Below, one piece after another: positions 10,525-22,015 of a DNA stretch of 64,000 nucleotides. The position numbers were made by a program, and so were the translations under genes. The notes under the pieces were generated by a model, which was given only the letters and a program-made list of their open reading frames with translations, did no database searches and was not told the origin of the DNA. Location: positions 122,225 to 186,224 of the forward strand of contig MEHQ01004224.1 of NCBI GenBank assembly GCA_008828725.1. The letters are read 5' to 3'. Each line of letters begins with the position of its first letter. The first letter of the stretch is position 1. The DNA comes from Saccharina japonica (taxonomy: Eukaryota > Sar > Phaeophyceae > Laminariales > Laminariaceae).

Positions 10525-11190
10525 TTTACGAGTGATCATCGAGCAATGCCGCTTGCTAGGGGCGGCGCCTTATTTTCTGGGCTCCTAGCATGAGTAATGT
10601 GCATGTTTATGAGTGATCATCGAGCAATGCCACCTTACAGGGGTGACGCCTAATCTTCTGGGCTCCTAACATGATGAGTATTGTGCATGTTTATGAGTGA
10701 TCGTCGAGCAATGCCACCTTATAAGGGACGCATGCTATGATAGAGGTGCACCATGTTTTTTCTGAGCTCCTAACTTAAGGAGCGTCATACCTCACCGAAA
10801 AAAATGATTTTGGAGGAAAATAAAAGTGCTGCCGGATGCGATATCTCATGACCGAAGTATACTCTGAAACATTATTCGTCACAAATATGAAAGTCCGACG
10901 AATTTGGGTTAAGGAATCCGATCGTTCAGAAAACGATCCAGCCAAAAAGCACTACCTCTACCGTAGCACGCGTCAAGGGTGACGCCTTATTTTTCTGGGC
11001 TCCTAACATGATGAGTAATGTGCATGTTTATGAGTGATCGTCGAGCAATGCCACCTTATAGGAGTGACGCCTTATTTCCTGGGCTCCTAACATGAGAATG
11101 AGTAATGTGCATGTTTATGAGTGATCGTCGAGCAATGCCACCTTATAGGGGTGACGCCTTATTTTTCTGGGCTCCTAACATGATGAGTAA
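10525..11190 (+). repeat. 84-bp tandem array (copy A)
   Basis: Five units of about 84 bp, each with GAGTGATCRTCGAGCAATGC, ACGCCTTATTTTTCTGGGCT and CCTAACATGATGAGTAATGT. The array is split by the M3 element at 10727-10974. Unit C carries six uninterrupted units. Confidence 0.85.
10727..10974. mobile_element. Family M3 inverted-repeat element (copy A)
   Basis: 248 bp with ends GACGCATGCTATGATAGAGG and the complement of GACGCGTGCTACGGTAGAGG. It is flanked by AAGG (10723-10726, 10975-10978). It lies inside an 84-bp array unit and is absent from the array in copy C, so the insertion is directly visible. The interior has a CTCCTTAACCCAAA-type block shared by other M3 copies. Confidence 0.75.
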
Positions 11191-11230
11191 AGTAGCTCTC
11201 GGTATCCCATCCGAAACGAACGAAGATGAT

Positions 11231-11307
11231 GGATGATGGATGATGGATGATGGATGCCTTCGAAGAACGTTTGTTTGTTGGCGCGACCCGACCGAGATTT
11301 TCATGCG

Positions 11308-11341
<34 letters not shown>
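11231..11341 (+). repeat. TGATGGA heptamers and (TAC)n tract
   Basis: About four TGATGGA-type heptamers (11231-11260), then unique sequence, then ten TAC triplets (11308-11341). The same pair occurs at 15588-15695 and 21908-22015; the triplet number varies. Confidence 0.85.
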
Positions 11342-11732
11342 AGGGGGGCCGTAATAAATAGGACCAATAATTTTCAGTAAAAACAGGTAAATGTATAGGT
11401 TTTANGGGGTATCTGGGATTCAGATCCGCGCATACACTCGATATTTCCAATATTTTTTTTCGCGCAATTTTCTAAATTTCCATTTTTTCCATTTTTCTTC
11501 CCCCATTTATTGGATCCCCACTACTATTAAAAGAGCATACAGTAGTGAAAGTTGTTGCAACACAACAACGAGAAGAACGAAATTCCGACGATTTGGTGTT
11601 AAAGCAGCCCCCGTCCCCGTCATTCTCAAAAGTTTCAGCCCAAAAGTGCTACTCATTACTGCTGTATTATACCTATAATATATCATCGAGACTTTCGCTG
11701 TTTTCCCGCACGTAGATAGCATATAAATGATA

Positions 11733-11811
11733 CAACTCTGTACCGAAATATAAGCACCGTTTTTATTGAATATTAATGCGCAAAAGTTGCTTATATTTTG
11801 GGACAGAGTGG
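11733..11811. mobile_element. Family M5 Stowaway-like MITE (copy B)
   Basis: 79-bp copy, equivalent to 7388-7468 and 18330-18408. Confidence 0.65.
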
Positions 11812-12102
11812 TACTACGCTTTTTGTACAGCAGTGTACTGCTGTAGTAGTACTACTCGACATCACCTTGAATAGTAATATCCAGGAGAGCTGATCTACTT
11901 ATAATGAATGGTATGGGGTAATACACAAACAAACCTGCAAGGGGATAGATACTCTGTATCTCACCCAGTAGGCTGTGTTTCTTATTTTGGAAAATGGTGC
12001 GTTCTACGCTAACCTCGCGGCTTAATAACGACTCCCCCCGTATTTCTTACTTTCCTGTTAATGTCAGCCTGCCTTTCTTATTTCTCGTTCTTCATACGAT
12101 TA

Positions 12103-12446
12103 CGGGGGAGCATAGTAAACACTAGTAAACACTAGTAAACACTAGTGAATAGGACCTGTGGCACACACTAAAACCTATATACTCACATGTTTTTACTAAC
12201 AATAATTGGTCCTATTTACTCCTTAGTTACCATGTACGGGGGACCATAATAAATAGGGCCACCTGTGGTACACACTAAAACCTATATACTCTCATATTTT
12301 TACTATTAATAACACTATTTGGTCCTATTTACTATGTTCCTTCGTAATAGTAAATAGAACTAAATAGGACCTACGGTTGACACTAAAACCTATACATTTC
12401 CCTATTTCCACTAAACAAAAATTGGTCCTATTTACCATGGCCCCCC
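12103..12446. mobile_element. Cluster of family M1 elements (copy B)
   Basis: Equivalent of 7773-8123, with several M1 ends and three ACTAGTAAAC repeats near its start. Confidence 0.65.
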
Positions 12447-12885
12447 TTGATGAGTGTCCTCTTCTGTTGTGTATGTTATGGTACTGCTGGCATGATGTGG
12501 AAACGTTTGGTAAATACCTGGTATCAGGTATAATAATCGTATTGGTAGTACTTGGAAGGCGGTATCTTAGGTGGGAACCAGGGATGGTTCCCGATGGCTT
12601 TTAGCCATCTCACCTGCCTTCTCAGTCGTTCATCACGCAAAACGGAATAAACCTGCTCTTCTTCTATCTCTACGCAAACAACACACGTGAGTACCAACGA
12701 GTACCCGTTCCATAGGCTGACCTGCCTAGGGATACCCTGTCCTCTTATACCTAGCATCACTACATGTATGTATGTAGTGCGTATTATGGCGGGTCTTTGT
12801 GGTGAGGGACGTTCGCCCTGCTGCACACTCTCGGGTGGAAAATACAACAAAGAAAGAAGGTCATCATGCTACATGCTACAGACAG

Positions 12886-13052
12886 TACCGGACATCTAAT
12901 AAGAAACAGGCTATTAAGAAAGCCAGGCTGACATTTGGAGGAAAATAAGAAAATCGGGAGTGGTTGTCTTGGAATTGGTGTAGGAAGCACCTTATTTCAA
13001 ATAGGAAATCCAGCCTGGACCAGATTTCCTGTTTCTTATTAGGTGTCCTGTA
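12886..13052. mobile_element. Family M2 element (copy B)
   Basis: About 167 bp with inverted ends of the AATAAGAAACAGG type. Confidence 0.6.
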
Positions 13053-13171
13053 CTGCTGTACACATCATTGTCGGATGGCATGGGTGACGATAATAGCAGG
13101 CCATTTATTTGTTGTATATCCTTGGAATTGTCATGTCATGTTATAATTATTCTCTGTGACGTCAGGGGGGA

Positions 13172-13406
13172 GGGGCGTTACTCATATGTTGCTTGCCTTA
13201 GTCATTTGACCATTGACCACGCATCCCTTTCGAGATGGAGCACCGTTCCTACTCCTAACAGAGACACCTCCAACGTTTAGGCGATCATTACGTTGTTTCC
13301 ATATATTACAAATACACTTTTTACTAATCTTATCGCCTTCCTTTTTCGCCGCCTGTGGCCACCATCTACCTCCTAAGATAGCGATCGTTTTCTCACTACT
13401 ATTCAA
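13172..13406 (-). pseudogene. Truncated non-LTR retrotransposon 3' end (copy B)
   Basis: Minus-strand C-terminal tail with NSSEKTIAILG near its start, as at 8815-9049. The last residues vary between copies (ASNI here, ASNK in A and C). Confidence 0.7.
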
Positions 13407-14043
13407 TGGGGGGTTCCACTGGCGTGGTACGAGAGCCTCGGCGCCAACCGCTGCTTCTCGTCCCCTATCGTACTGTCAGTACCGAGAGCCCCCCCCCCCA
13501 GCCGACTGGCCGGGGCCCTAACATACTACACGCAGTCTCGGACGACCGAGAACCCCAATAGTAGAAAACCATTGACATATCCCATTCTGCTGTGCATACT
13601 ACTAACAGCAATAATACCAATGCATTATGAGATAAAACGTTAAAATTGCCCCCCAAATATGCCGTCTATGCATACAGAAGTAAAACGTATCAGGTAAAAC
13701 GTACCACCATGTCCGTAAATGTAGGGAATGGTTTAATATACATGTTAAAGTCCAAACGATCGTTACATTTGCGGCCAAAGTGTAGTATTTGTGGTGTTTG
13801 TGTGTCACAGGGTGTTGTAGTATGTATGTCGTGTCTGCTCCTTTTAACGGGAGGATGGGTTGGTTGTTTTTCGCAGTCAAAAGACGAGGCGGCAGCAGCA
13901 GCAGGTAGGTGTCATCGATGTACAGAGCAGGCCTGCTATGTTGTACAGTAGAATAATAGGAGGACGACGATGCACCATGACATATAATATTATATATACT
14001 GGGAAGAAGGAGGGAGCAAGGACAACGAATGGAGTATTTTTGT

Positions 14044-14197
14044 AGATAAAGCTGGGCGGGAAGTAGACATAAAAGGATGTTAGACTTTGCGCATAGGTTT
14101 CCTTGGCTTCCGTGGTTTTTTGCTTTCGGGAATGTTATGAGTGACCAATGTTGAAGCTCATGCTGCACATTGTCGGATGGCAAAGATAATAATTATA
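14044..14197 (+). mobile_element. S1 SINE-like element, 3' part (copy B)
   Basis: Same as 9687-9840 at the fixed offset of the duplication. Confidence 0.55.
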
Positions 14198-14881
14198 TAT
14201 GATGCTACACTACTGCGCTGTACCTTGGCATGTAGGTATCTAATAAAAGTGTTAGAAATACGTCAGCTGTGAGTTCAACCGGTTGAATAGTTCATACCCA
14301 ACTTTGAAATCAGCGTAGAACGTTTGTGCGTTCAATGTTTCGTCTATAGTATTCGTCTGTGGTTTATGCATCTTACGTAGACAGGGAGGGGATGCAATTG
14401 CAGGTATCACATGAAATTATTAAAAATACGTCAGCTGTGAGTTGAACCGATTGAATAGTTGATACTCAACTTTGCGAGCTGCGCAGATGTTCTACGAGTA
14501 TGTTTAGTTTGTATTATTCGTGTGTAATTTACGAATATCATAGACAGGAGATGCAATATTTAGCACAATGGCAGAATTCGTATATTATAGTACAGAAAAG
14601 AGTTGGACTCCGTGCACAGATAGGTCTCCTTTTTTGTTCCCCTTGGTTTTTTTTATTATTCTGTCTAGACATACATGCATGTTTATGAGTGTTCAATGGG
14701 CAATGCTGCGGGAGTATTGTGTGGTATACGCATATCATAGACAGGGGACGCAATATTCAGCACAACAACATGGCAATTCGTAGTGCAGAAGGGAGTTGGA
14801 ACTTCGTGCATAGATACTGTAGGTCTCCTTTTTTATTTTCCTTAGTTATTTGCTTTTTTCTTCTGTCTGTACGGTGCAAAG

Positions 14882-15548
14882 TTTACGAGTGATCATCGAG
14901 CAATGCCGCTTGCTAGGGGCGGCGCCTTATTTTCTGGGCTCCTAGCATGAGTAATGTGCATGTTTATGAGTGATCATCGAGCAATGCCACCTTACAGGGG
15001 TGACGCCTAATCTTCTGGGCTCCTAACATGATGAGTATTGTGCATGTTTATGAGTGATCGTCGAGCAATGCCACCTTATAAGGGACGCATGCTATGATAG
15101 AGGTGCACCATGTTTTTTCTGAGCTCCTAACTTAAGGAGCGTCATACCTCACCGAAAAAAATGATTTTGGAGGAAAATAAAAGTGCTGCCGGATGCGATA
15201 TCTCATGACCGAAGTATACTCTGAAACATTATTCGTCACAAATATGAAAGTCCGACGAATTTGGGTTAAGGAATCCGATCGTTCAGAAAACGATCCAGCC
15301 AAAAAGCACTACCTCTACCGTAGCACGCGTCAAGGGTGACGCCTTATTTTTCTGGGCTCCTAACATGATGAGTAATGTGCATGTTTATGAGTGATCGTCG
15401 AGCAATGCCACCTTATAGGAGTGACGCCTTATTTCCTGGGCTCCTAACATGAGAATGAGTAATGTGCATGTTTATGAGTGATCGTCGAGCAATGCCACCT
15501 TATAGGGGTGACGCCTCATTTTTCTGGGCTCCTAACATGATGAGTAAA
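14882..15548 (+). repeat. 84-bp tandem array (copy B)
   Basis: Five units, interrupted by M3 exactly as in copy A. Confidence 0.85.
15084..15331. mobile_element. Family M3 element (copy B)
   Basis: Same insertion as 10727-10974. The insertion therefore predates the A/B duplication but postdates the split from C. Confidence 0.75.
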
Positions 15549-15664
15549 GTAGCTCTCGGTATCCCATCCGAAACGAACGAAGATGATGGATGATGGATGA
15601 TGGATGATGGATGCCTTCGAAGAACGTTTGTTTGTTGGCGCGACCCGACCGAGATTTTCATGCG

Positions 15665-15695
<31 letters not shown>

Positions 15696-15799
15696 AGGGG
15701 GGCCGTAATAAATAGGACCAATAATTTTCAGTAAAAACAGGTAAATGTATAGGTTTTAGTGTTTACCGTAGGTCCTGTTTACTACATTAGCCCACCCCG
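15696..15799. mobile_element. Family M1-like MITE
   Basis: About 104 bp with diverged M1 ends (GTAATAAATAGGACC on the left, the complement of CGGGGTGGGCTAATGTAG on the right). The copy in unit A is cut at 11404 by the duplication junction; the copy in C is 22016-22109. Confidence 0.6.
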
Positions 15800-16399
15800 T
15801 AATAATAGTCCTAAAACAATATTGATACTCAATCAAGCCGGAAATACAGTAGTAGTAGTAGTAGTAATATTTCTTGGATGCGGCTTAGGACTTGATAATA
15901 TAACGTAAATAGTGCATAGTGAGAAGAAGGAGGGAGCAAGGACAACAAATGGAGTATTCTGGATAACAATATTCAATCAAGCCGGAAGTACAGTAGTAGG
16001 TACAGTACCTTTTGTGCAGAAAGCTCTCTTCTTTTTGGTTCTTCTGCCGCTTTCTTCTTGTTTACGGTAGTAGAATTTCTATGAGTGATCGACGTAGAAC
16101 CCAGTCCTATTACAGAAGCTCTTTCATGCTACACATACACACATTGTTTAGGATGGCAAGGATAATAAAAACAGTATAATACAAACCTGTACCTCCGTAG
16201 TTTTGTTCACTAAAGGAGCTCAACCGGTCCCAGTGACAAAAATTCGCCTCAGAAGGCCAAAAACTAACTGAAACCCTTTTACGGTATAACGTGGGGGGAC
16301 TCGAGGTAAATACCCCTCCTTATTCATGTCGCACATTGTCGAATGGCAAGGATGACAGTAAGAGTAACCACAACAGTATTGTGAGTAAGTGCACTATCA

Positions 16400-16508
16400 C
16401 GGGGGAGCATAGTAAACACTAGTAAATAGGACCTACTGCACATACAAAAACCTACATATCTTCCTGTTTTTACTAGCAATATTTGGTCCTATTTACTATG
16501 GTCCACCG
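16400..16508. mobile_element. Family M1 MITE
   Basis: 109 bp with both ends recognisable; an internal ACTAGTAAA duplication near the left end matches the clusters at 7.8, 12.1 and 18.9 kb. Confidence 0.65.
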
Positions 16509-16659
16509 TAATGCTACTGTAGCTATCTATGTACCAGGTAAACGGGGGAGGTATATTTCGTAATGCGCCTCGATGTATATATGGGTACATGAAGGGATGG
16601 GGGGGAAAAGGGGCACGATTAGGGTGGTTGGTGGCTCTCGGCATACATACACAGGGTAG

Positions 16660-16661
16660 AC

Positions 16662-16744
<83 letters not shown>
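16660..16744. repeat. (TAG)n microsatellite
   Basis: About 28 uninterrupted TAG triplets. It produces poly-Ser, poly-Tyr and poly-Thr open frames that are not genes. Confidence 0.95.
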
Positions 16745-16745
<1 letters not shown>

Positions 16746-16796
16746 TGTTGAGTGCTGCACATAAGGGACACCCCTACGCACAAAGCACTACCGTCC

Positions 16797-16902
16797 CGGA
16801 GGACCATAGTAAATAAGACCATTTTGTTTTAGTAAAAATAGGAAAATGTATAGGCTTTTGTGCATACCTTAAGTTCCGTTTACTGTGTACTATGGTCTCC
16901 CG
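16797..16902. mobile_element. Family M1 MITE
   Basis: 106 bp between CGGAGGACCATAGTAAATAA and the complementary right end, followed by TA. Confidence 0.65.
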
Positions 16903-16917
16903 TAATCGTAATACAAT

Positions 16918-17034
16918 ATATACGCATAGGTTTCCTTGGTTTCCGTGGTTTTCTGCTTTTGGGAATTTTATGAGTGATCAACGCTGAAGATCATGCTGCA
17001 CATTGTCGGATGGCAAAGATAATAATAATAATAT
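16918..17034 (+). mobile_element. S1 SINE-like element, 3' part
   Basis: Closest to the copy at 6052-6200; ends in GCACATTGTCGGATGGCAAA and AATAATAATA. Confidence 0.55.
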
Positions 17035-17188
17035 ACACGCAACTACGGGGAGGCATAGTAACACACAATAAAATACACAGTAGTGTAATGCACAATATAA
17101 TACACAGTATGATAGTAATCAGAACCTACGGCGGGCCCAAAGACCATGTACCCCCCTGTGTTTATACACGCTATATTTATATGTATTG

Positions 17189-17318
17189 CGGTGGACCATA
17201 GTAAATAGGACCAAATGTTTTTAGTAACATTAAGGAAACATATAGGTATTGTTAGTATAAAAATGTTAATATATAGGTTATTGTGTGTTCCGTGGGTTCT
17301 GTTTACTATGGTCCCCCG
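17189..17318. mobile_element. Family M1 MITE spanning the left edge of unit C
   Basis: An M1 left end is joined to an M1 right half identical to that at 6257-6326. The homology with unit A begins inside the element (about 17243), so an M1 element may have been the recombination point of the duplication. Confidence 0.55.
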
Positions 17319-17558
17319 TATTATTACCCGATGAACAATTCCATGGTCTACCGTCTACCGTAAGCATATAAGGGCCATTCTTATCGGAGCCATAAATTTC
17401 CAAAATTTCCTATATTTCCAGGGGCGTAAAAAAAAAAGAGAGAAAACGACACCACACACGTAGGAAGGTCAGGATGAAAAACAAACCGGATCGCTGTGAT
17501 ACAGGACGAAATGAGCGAAAACCATTTTTTTCCCCCGTTTTTTGTTCCCTTTTTTTCA

Positions 17559-17876
17559 GGCCCTTCCTCGGGAAAATTCCCGAACGTTTCGGGAATCGAG
17601 GTAAATCAACCATATCAAACTAACCAAGGAGGAATAAACAATGGAAAAAGCACCTTAAGAAAGACAAAACCACGGCGAATCGAATGACGGTGTTTTTTCT
17701 TTTTTAACCCAGTAGGAACCGCGGTGTGGTCCATGGTAATTTACCACGGGAATTGGCACGCCGTGGTTTTGTCTCTCTTAAGGTGCTTTAGCCATTGTTT
17801 ATTCCTCATTCGTAACTCTCTTACGGTTGATTTACTCGATTCCCGAAATCTTCCGGAATTTTCCCGAGGAAGGCCC
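17559..17876. mobile_element. Foldback element (copy C)
   Basis: Near-identical to 6575-6892, with the same arms and loop. Confidence 0.7.
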
Positions 17877-18329
17877 CGCTTTTTTTTTACTTGGTTTTGG
17901 AGACCCCCCCTATTTTTTTTTTGGTGGTGGGGGGGGGGGGGGGAAAAAAACTTGACTTATTGTTTTCTGGGATCACAACGGTCCGGTTTCTTCCCTCCAA
18001 TATAGGGGGGGGGGGTGTGGGGTATCTGGGATTCAGATCCGCGCATACACTCGATATTTCCAATATTGTTTTTCGCGCAATTTTCTAAATTTCCATTTTT
18101 TCCATTTTTTTTTCCCCATTTATTGGATCCCCACTACTATTAAAATAGCATACAGTAGTGAAAGTTGTTGCAACACAACAACGATATTGGGGGTAAAGCA
18201 GCCCCCGTCCCCGTCATTCTCAAAAGTTTCAGCCCAAAAGTGCTACTCGTACTGCTGTATTATACCTATAGTATATCATCGAGACTTTCGCTGTTTTCCC
18301 GCACGTATACGTATAGCATATAAATGATA

Positions 18330-18408
18330 CCACTCTGTACCGAAATATAAGCACCGTTTTTATTGAATATTAATGCGCAAAAGTTGCTTATATTTTGGGA
18401 CAGAGTGG
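18330..18408. mobile_element. Family M5 Stowaway-like MITE (copy C)
   Basis: The cleanest copy: 79 bp between TA dinucleotides, ends CCACTCTGTACCGAAATATA and the complement of CCACTCTGTCCCAAAATATA. Confidence 0.7.
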
Positions 18409-18647
18409 TACTACGCTTTTTGTACAGTGTACTGCTGTAGTAGTACTACTCGACATCACCTTGAATAGTAATATCCAGGAGAGCTGATCTACTTATAATG
18501 GTATGGGGTAATACACAAACCTGCAAGGGGATAGATACTCTGTGTCTCACCCAGTAGGCTGTGTTTCTTCTTTTGGAAAATGGTGCGTTCTACGCTAACC
18601 TCGCGGCTTAATAACGACTCCCCCCGTATTTCTTACTTTCCTGTTAA

Positions 18648-18856
18648 GGGCCCGTTTTAACGAAGAAGAAAAAAAATCAATTTGGAATTTTTTTTATTCA
18701 AATCCGCTTTTCATTGGTCAACACACGCACCAGCACCAAAGATTAGGATCTTGGGGCATAAAAATTGGTGCTGGTGCGTGTGTTGACCAATGAAAAGCGA
18801 ACTTTTATTTTTATTTTTCCAAATTGAATTTATTTTATACTCGTTAATACGGGCCC
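18648..18856. mobile_element. Harbinger-like MITE with visible empty site
   Basis: 209 bp inserted in unit C only. Units A and B read CTGTTAATGTCAGCC, while C has TAA on both sides of an element bounded by GGGCCCGT and ACGGGCCC. That is a 3-bp TAA duplication. The inner arms are long and almost perfect (GCTTTTCATTGGTCAACACA against its complement), so the element can form an extended hairpin. TAA targets and G/C-rich ends fit PIF/Harbinger Tourist-like elements. Confidence 0.85.
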
Positions 18857-18900
18857 TAATGTCAGCCTGCCTTTCTTATTTCTCGTTCTTCTTACGATTA

Positions 18901-19245
18901 CGGGGGAGCATAGTAAACACTAGTAAACACTAGTAAACACTAGCAAATAGGACCTGTGGCACACACTAAACCCTATATACTCACATGTTTTTACTAACAA
19001 TAATTGGTCCTATTTACTCCTTAGTTACCATGTACGGGGGACCATAATAAATAGGGCCACCTGTGGTACACACTAAAACCTATATACTCTCATATTTTTA
19101 CTATTAATAACACTATTTGGTCCTATTTACTATGTTCCTTCGTAATAGTAAATAGAACTAAATAGGACCTACGGTTAACACTAACACCTATACATTTCCC
19201 TATTTCCACTAAACAAAAATTGGTCCTATTTACCATGGCCCCCCG
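18901..19245. mobile_element. Cluster of family M1 elements (copy C)
   Basis: Equivalent of 12103-12446. Confidence 0.65.
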
Positions 19246-19388
19246 TGATGGGTGTCCTTTTCTGTTGTGTATGTATGTAGTGCGTATTATGGCGGGTCCT
19301 TGTGGTGAGGGACGCTCGCCCTGCTGCACACTCTCGGGTGGAAAATACAACAAAGAAAAAAGGTCATCATGCTGCATGCTACAGACAG

Positions 19389-19555
19389 TACCGGACATCT
19401 ATTAAGAAACAGGCTATTAAGAAATCCAGGCTGAGATTTAGAGGAAAATAAGAAAATCGGGAGTGGTTGTCTTGGAATTAGTGCAGGAAGCACCCGATTT
19501 CAAATAAGAAATCCAGCCTGGACCAGATTTTCTGTTTCTTATTAGGTGTCCTGTA
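19389..19555. mobile_element. Family M2 element (copy C)
   Basis: Equivalent of 12886-13052. Confidence 0.6.
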
Positions 19556-19674
19556 CTGCTGTACACATCATTGTCGGATGGCATGGGTGACGATAATAGC
19601 AGGCCATTTATTTGTTGTATATCCTTGGAATTGTCATGTCATGTTATAATTATTCTCTGTGACGTCAGCGGGGG

Positions 19675-19909
19675 GGGGGGGTACTCATTTGTTGCTTGCC
19701 TTATTCATTTCACCACTGACCACGCATCCCTTTCGAGATGGAGCACCGTTCCTACCCCTAATAGAGACACCTCCAACATTTGGGCGATCATTACGTTGTT
19801 TCCATATATTACAAATACACTTTTTACTAATCTTATCGCCTTCCTTTTTCGCCGCCTGTGGCCACCATCTACCTCCTAAGATAGCGATCGTTTTCTCGCT
19901 ACTATTCAA
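19675..19909 (-). pseudogene. Truncated non-LTR retrotransposon 3' end (copy C)
   Basis: The 74-codon tail matches copy A without an internal stop. The C-rich run beyond the stop is longer here (about 10 C on the minus strand). Confidence 0.7.
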
Positions 19910-20546
19910 TGGGGGGTTTCACTGGCGTGGTACGAGAGCCTCGGCGCCGGCCGCTGCTTCTCGTCCCCTATCGTACTGTCAGTACCCGAGAGTCCCTCCC
20001 CCAGCCGACCGGCCGGGGCCCTAACATACTACACGCAGTCTCGGACGACCGAGACCCCCAATGGTAGAAAACCATTGACATACCCCATTCTGCTGTGCAT
20101 AATACTAACAGCAATAATACCAATGCATTATGAGAGAAAACGTTAAAATTGCCTCCTAAATATGCCGTCTATGCATACAGAAGTAAAACGTATCAGGTAA
20201 AACGTGCCACCATGTCCGTAAATATAGGGAACGTTTTAATATACATGTTAAGGTCCAAATGATCGTTACATTTGCGGCCAAAGTGTAGTATTCGTGGTGT
20301 TTGTGTGTCACAGGGTGTATGTATGTATGTCGTGTCTGCTCCTTTTAACGGGAGGATGGGTTGGTTGTTTTTCGCAGTCAAAAGACACGGCGGCAGCAGC
20401 AGCAGGTAGGTGTCATCGATGTACAGAGCAGGCCTGCTATGTTGTACATTAGAATAATAGGAGGACGACGATGCACCATGACATATAATATTATATATAT
20501 ACTGGGAAGAAGGAGGGGGCAAGGGCAACGAATGGAGTATTATTGT

Positions 20547-20704
20547 AGATAAATCTGGGCGGGAAGTAGACATAAAAGGATGTTAGACTTTGCGCATAGG
20601 TTTCCTTGGCTTCCGTGGTTTTCTGCTTTCGGGAATGTTATGAGTGACCAATGTTGAAGCTCATGCTGCACAATGTCGGATGGCAAAGATAATAAGTATA
20701 TATG
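20547..20704 (+). mobile_element. S1 SINE-like element, 3' part (copy C)
   Basis: Diverged equivalent of 9687-9840; the GCACAATGTCGGATGGCAAA end has one substitution. Confidence 0.55.
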
Positions 20705-21375
20705 ATGCTACACTACTGCGCTGTACCTTGGCATGTAGGTACGAGTATCTAATAAAATTGTTAGAAATACGTCAGCTGTGAGTTCAACCGATTGAATAGT
20801 TGATACCTAACTTTCAAAGCAGCGTAGAACGTTTGTACGTTCAATGTTTCGTATATAGTATTCGTCTGTGGTTTATGCATCTTACGTAGACAGGAAGGGG
20901 ATGCAATTGCAGGTATCAAATGAAATTATTATAAGTACGTCAGCTGTGAGTTCAACGGATTGAATAGTTGATACTCGACTTTGCGAGCTGCGCAGATGTT
21001 CTACGTTTAGTTTGTAATATTCGCGTGTAATTTACGAATATCATAGACAGGAGATGCAATATTCAGCACAATGGCAGAATTCGTATATAGTACAGAAGAG
21101 AGTGCACAGATAGGTCTCCTTTTTTGTTCCCCTTGTTTTTTTTTTATTATCCTGTCTAGACATACATACATGCATGTTTATGAGTGTTCAATGAGCAATA
21201 CCGCGGGAGTCTTGTGTGGTATACGCATATCATAGACAGGGGACGCAATATTCAGCACAACAACATGGCAACTCGTAGTGCAGAAGGGAGTTGGGACTTC
21301 GTGCATAGATACTGTAGGTCTCCTTTTTTATTTTCCTTAGTTATTTGCTTTTTTCTTCTGTCTGTACGGTGCAAA

Positions 21376-21870
21376 GTTTACGAGTGATCATCGAGCAATG
21401 CCGCTTGCTAGGGGCGGCGCCTTATTTTCTGGGTTCCTAACATGATGAGTAATGTGCATGTTTATGAGTGATCATCGAGCAATGCCACCTTATAGGGGTG
21501 ACGCCTTATTTTCTGGGCTCCTAACATGCTGAGTAATGTGCATGGTTATGAATGATCGTCGAGCAATGCCACCTCATAGAGGTGACGCCTTATTTTTCTG
21601 TGCTCCTAACATGATGAGTAATGTGCATGTTTATGAGTGATCGTTGACCAACGCCACCTTATAGGGGTGACGCCTTATTTTCTGGGCTCCTAACATGATA
21701 ATGAGTAATGTGCATGTTTATGAGTGATCGTCGAGCAATGCCACCTTATAGGAGTGACGCCTTATCTTCTGGGCTGCTAACATGATGAGTAATGTGCATG
21801 GTTAGGAGTGATCGTCGAGCAATGCCACCTTATAGGGGTGACGCCTTATTTTTCTGGGCTCCTAACATGA
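21376..21870 (+). repeat. 84-bp tandem array (copy C)
   Basis: Six uninterrupted units, more diverged from each other than those in A and B. No M3 insertion. Confidence 0.85.
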
Positions 21871-21984
21871 GTAAAGTAGCTCTCGGTATCCCATCCGAAA
21901 CGAACGAAGATGATGGATGATGGATGATGGATGCCTTCGAAGAACGTTTGTTTGTTCGCGCGACCCGACCGAGATTTTCATGCG

Positions 21985-22015
<31 letters not shown>

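Larger units (their letters stand above)
6257..11404 (+). repeat. Segmental repeat unit, copy A
   Basis: First of three co-linear copies; B starts at 11407 and C at 17243. From about 8.8 to 11.3 kb, A and B are almost identical at a fixed offset of 4,357 bp. The part from 6.9 to 8.4 kb differs from B and C mainly by single extra bases, a pattern more like uncorrected sequence than divergence. The copy ends at an ambiguous base (11405). Cargo includes elements M1, M2, M3 and M5, a foldback, a retrotransposon tail and an 84-bp array. Confidence 0.85.
11407..15757 (+). repeat. Segmental repeat unit, copy B
   Basis: Starts, after the ambiguous base at 11405, in the middle of the unit at GGGGTATCTGGGATTCAG, so it lacks the first 0.8 kb present in A and C. 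It is otherwise co-linear with A at an offset of 4,357 bp and nearly identical from 13.1 to 15.7 kb. Confidence 0.85.
15800..17242. other. Spacer between units B and C
   Basis: No gene. It holds M1 copies at 16400-16508 and 16797-16902, degenerate S1 tails near 16079-16174 and 16325-16360, a TAG microsatellite (16660-16744), an S1 copy (16918-17034) and further M1-like fragments after 17044. Confidence 0.6.
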
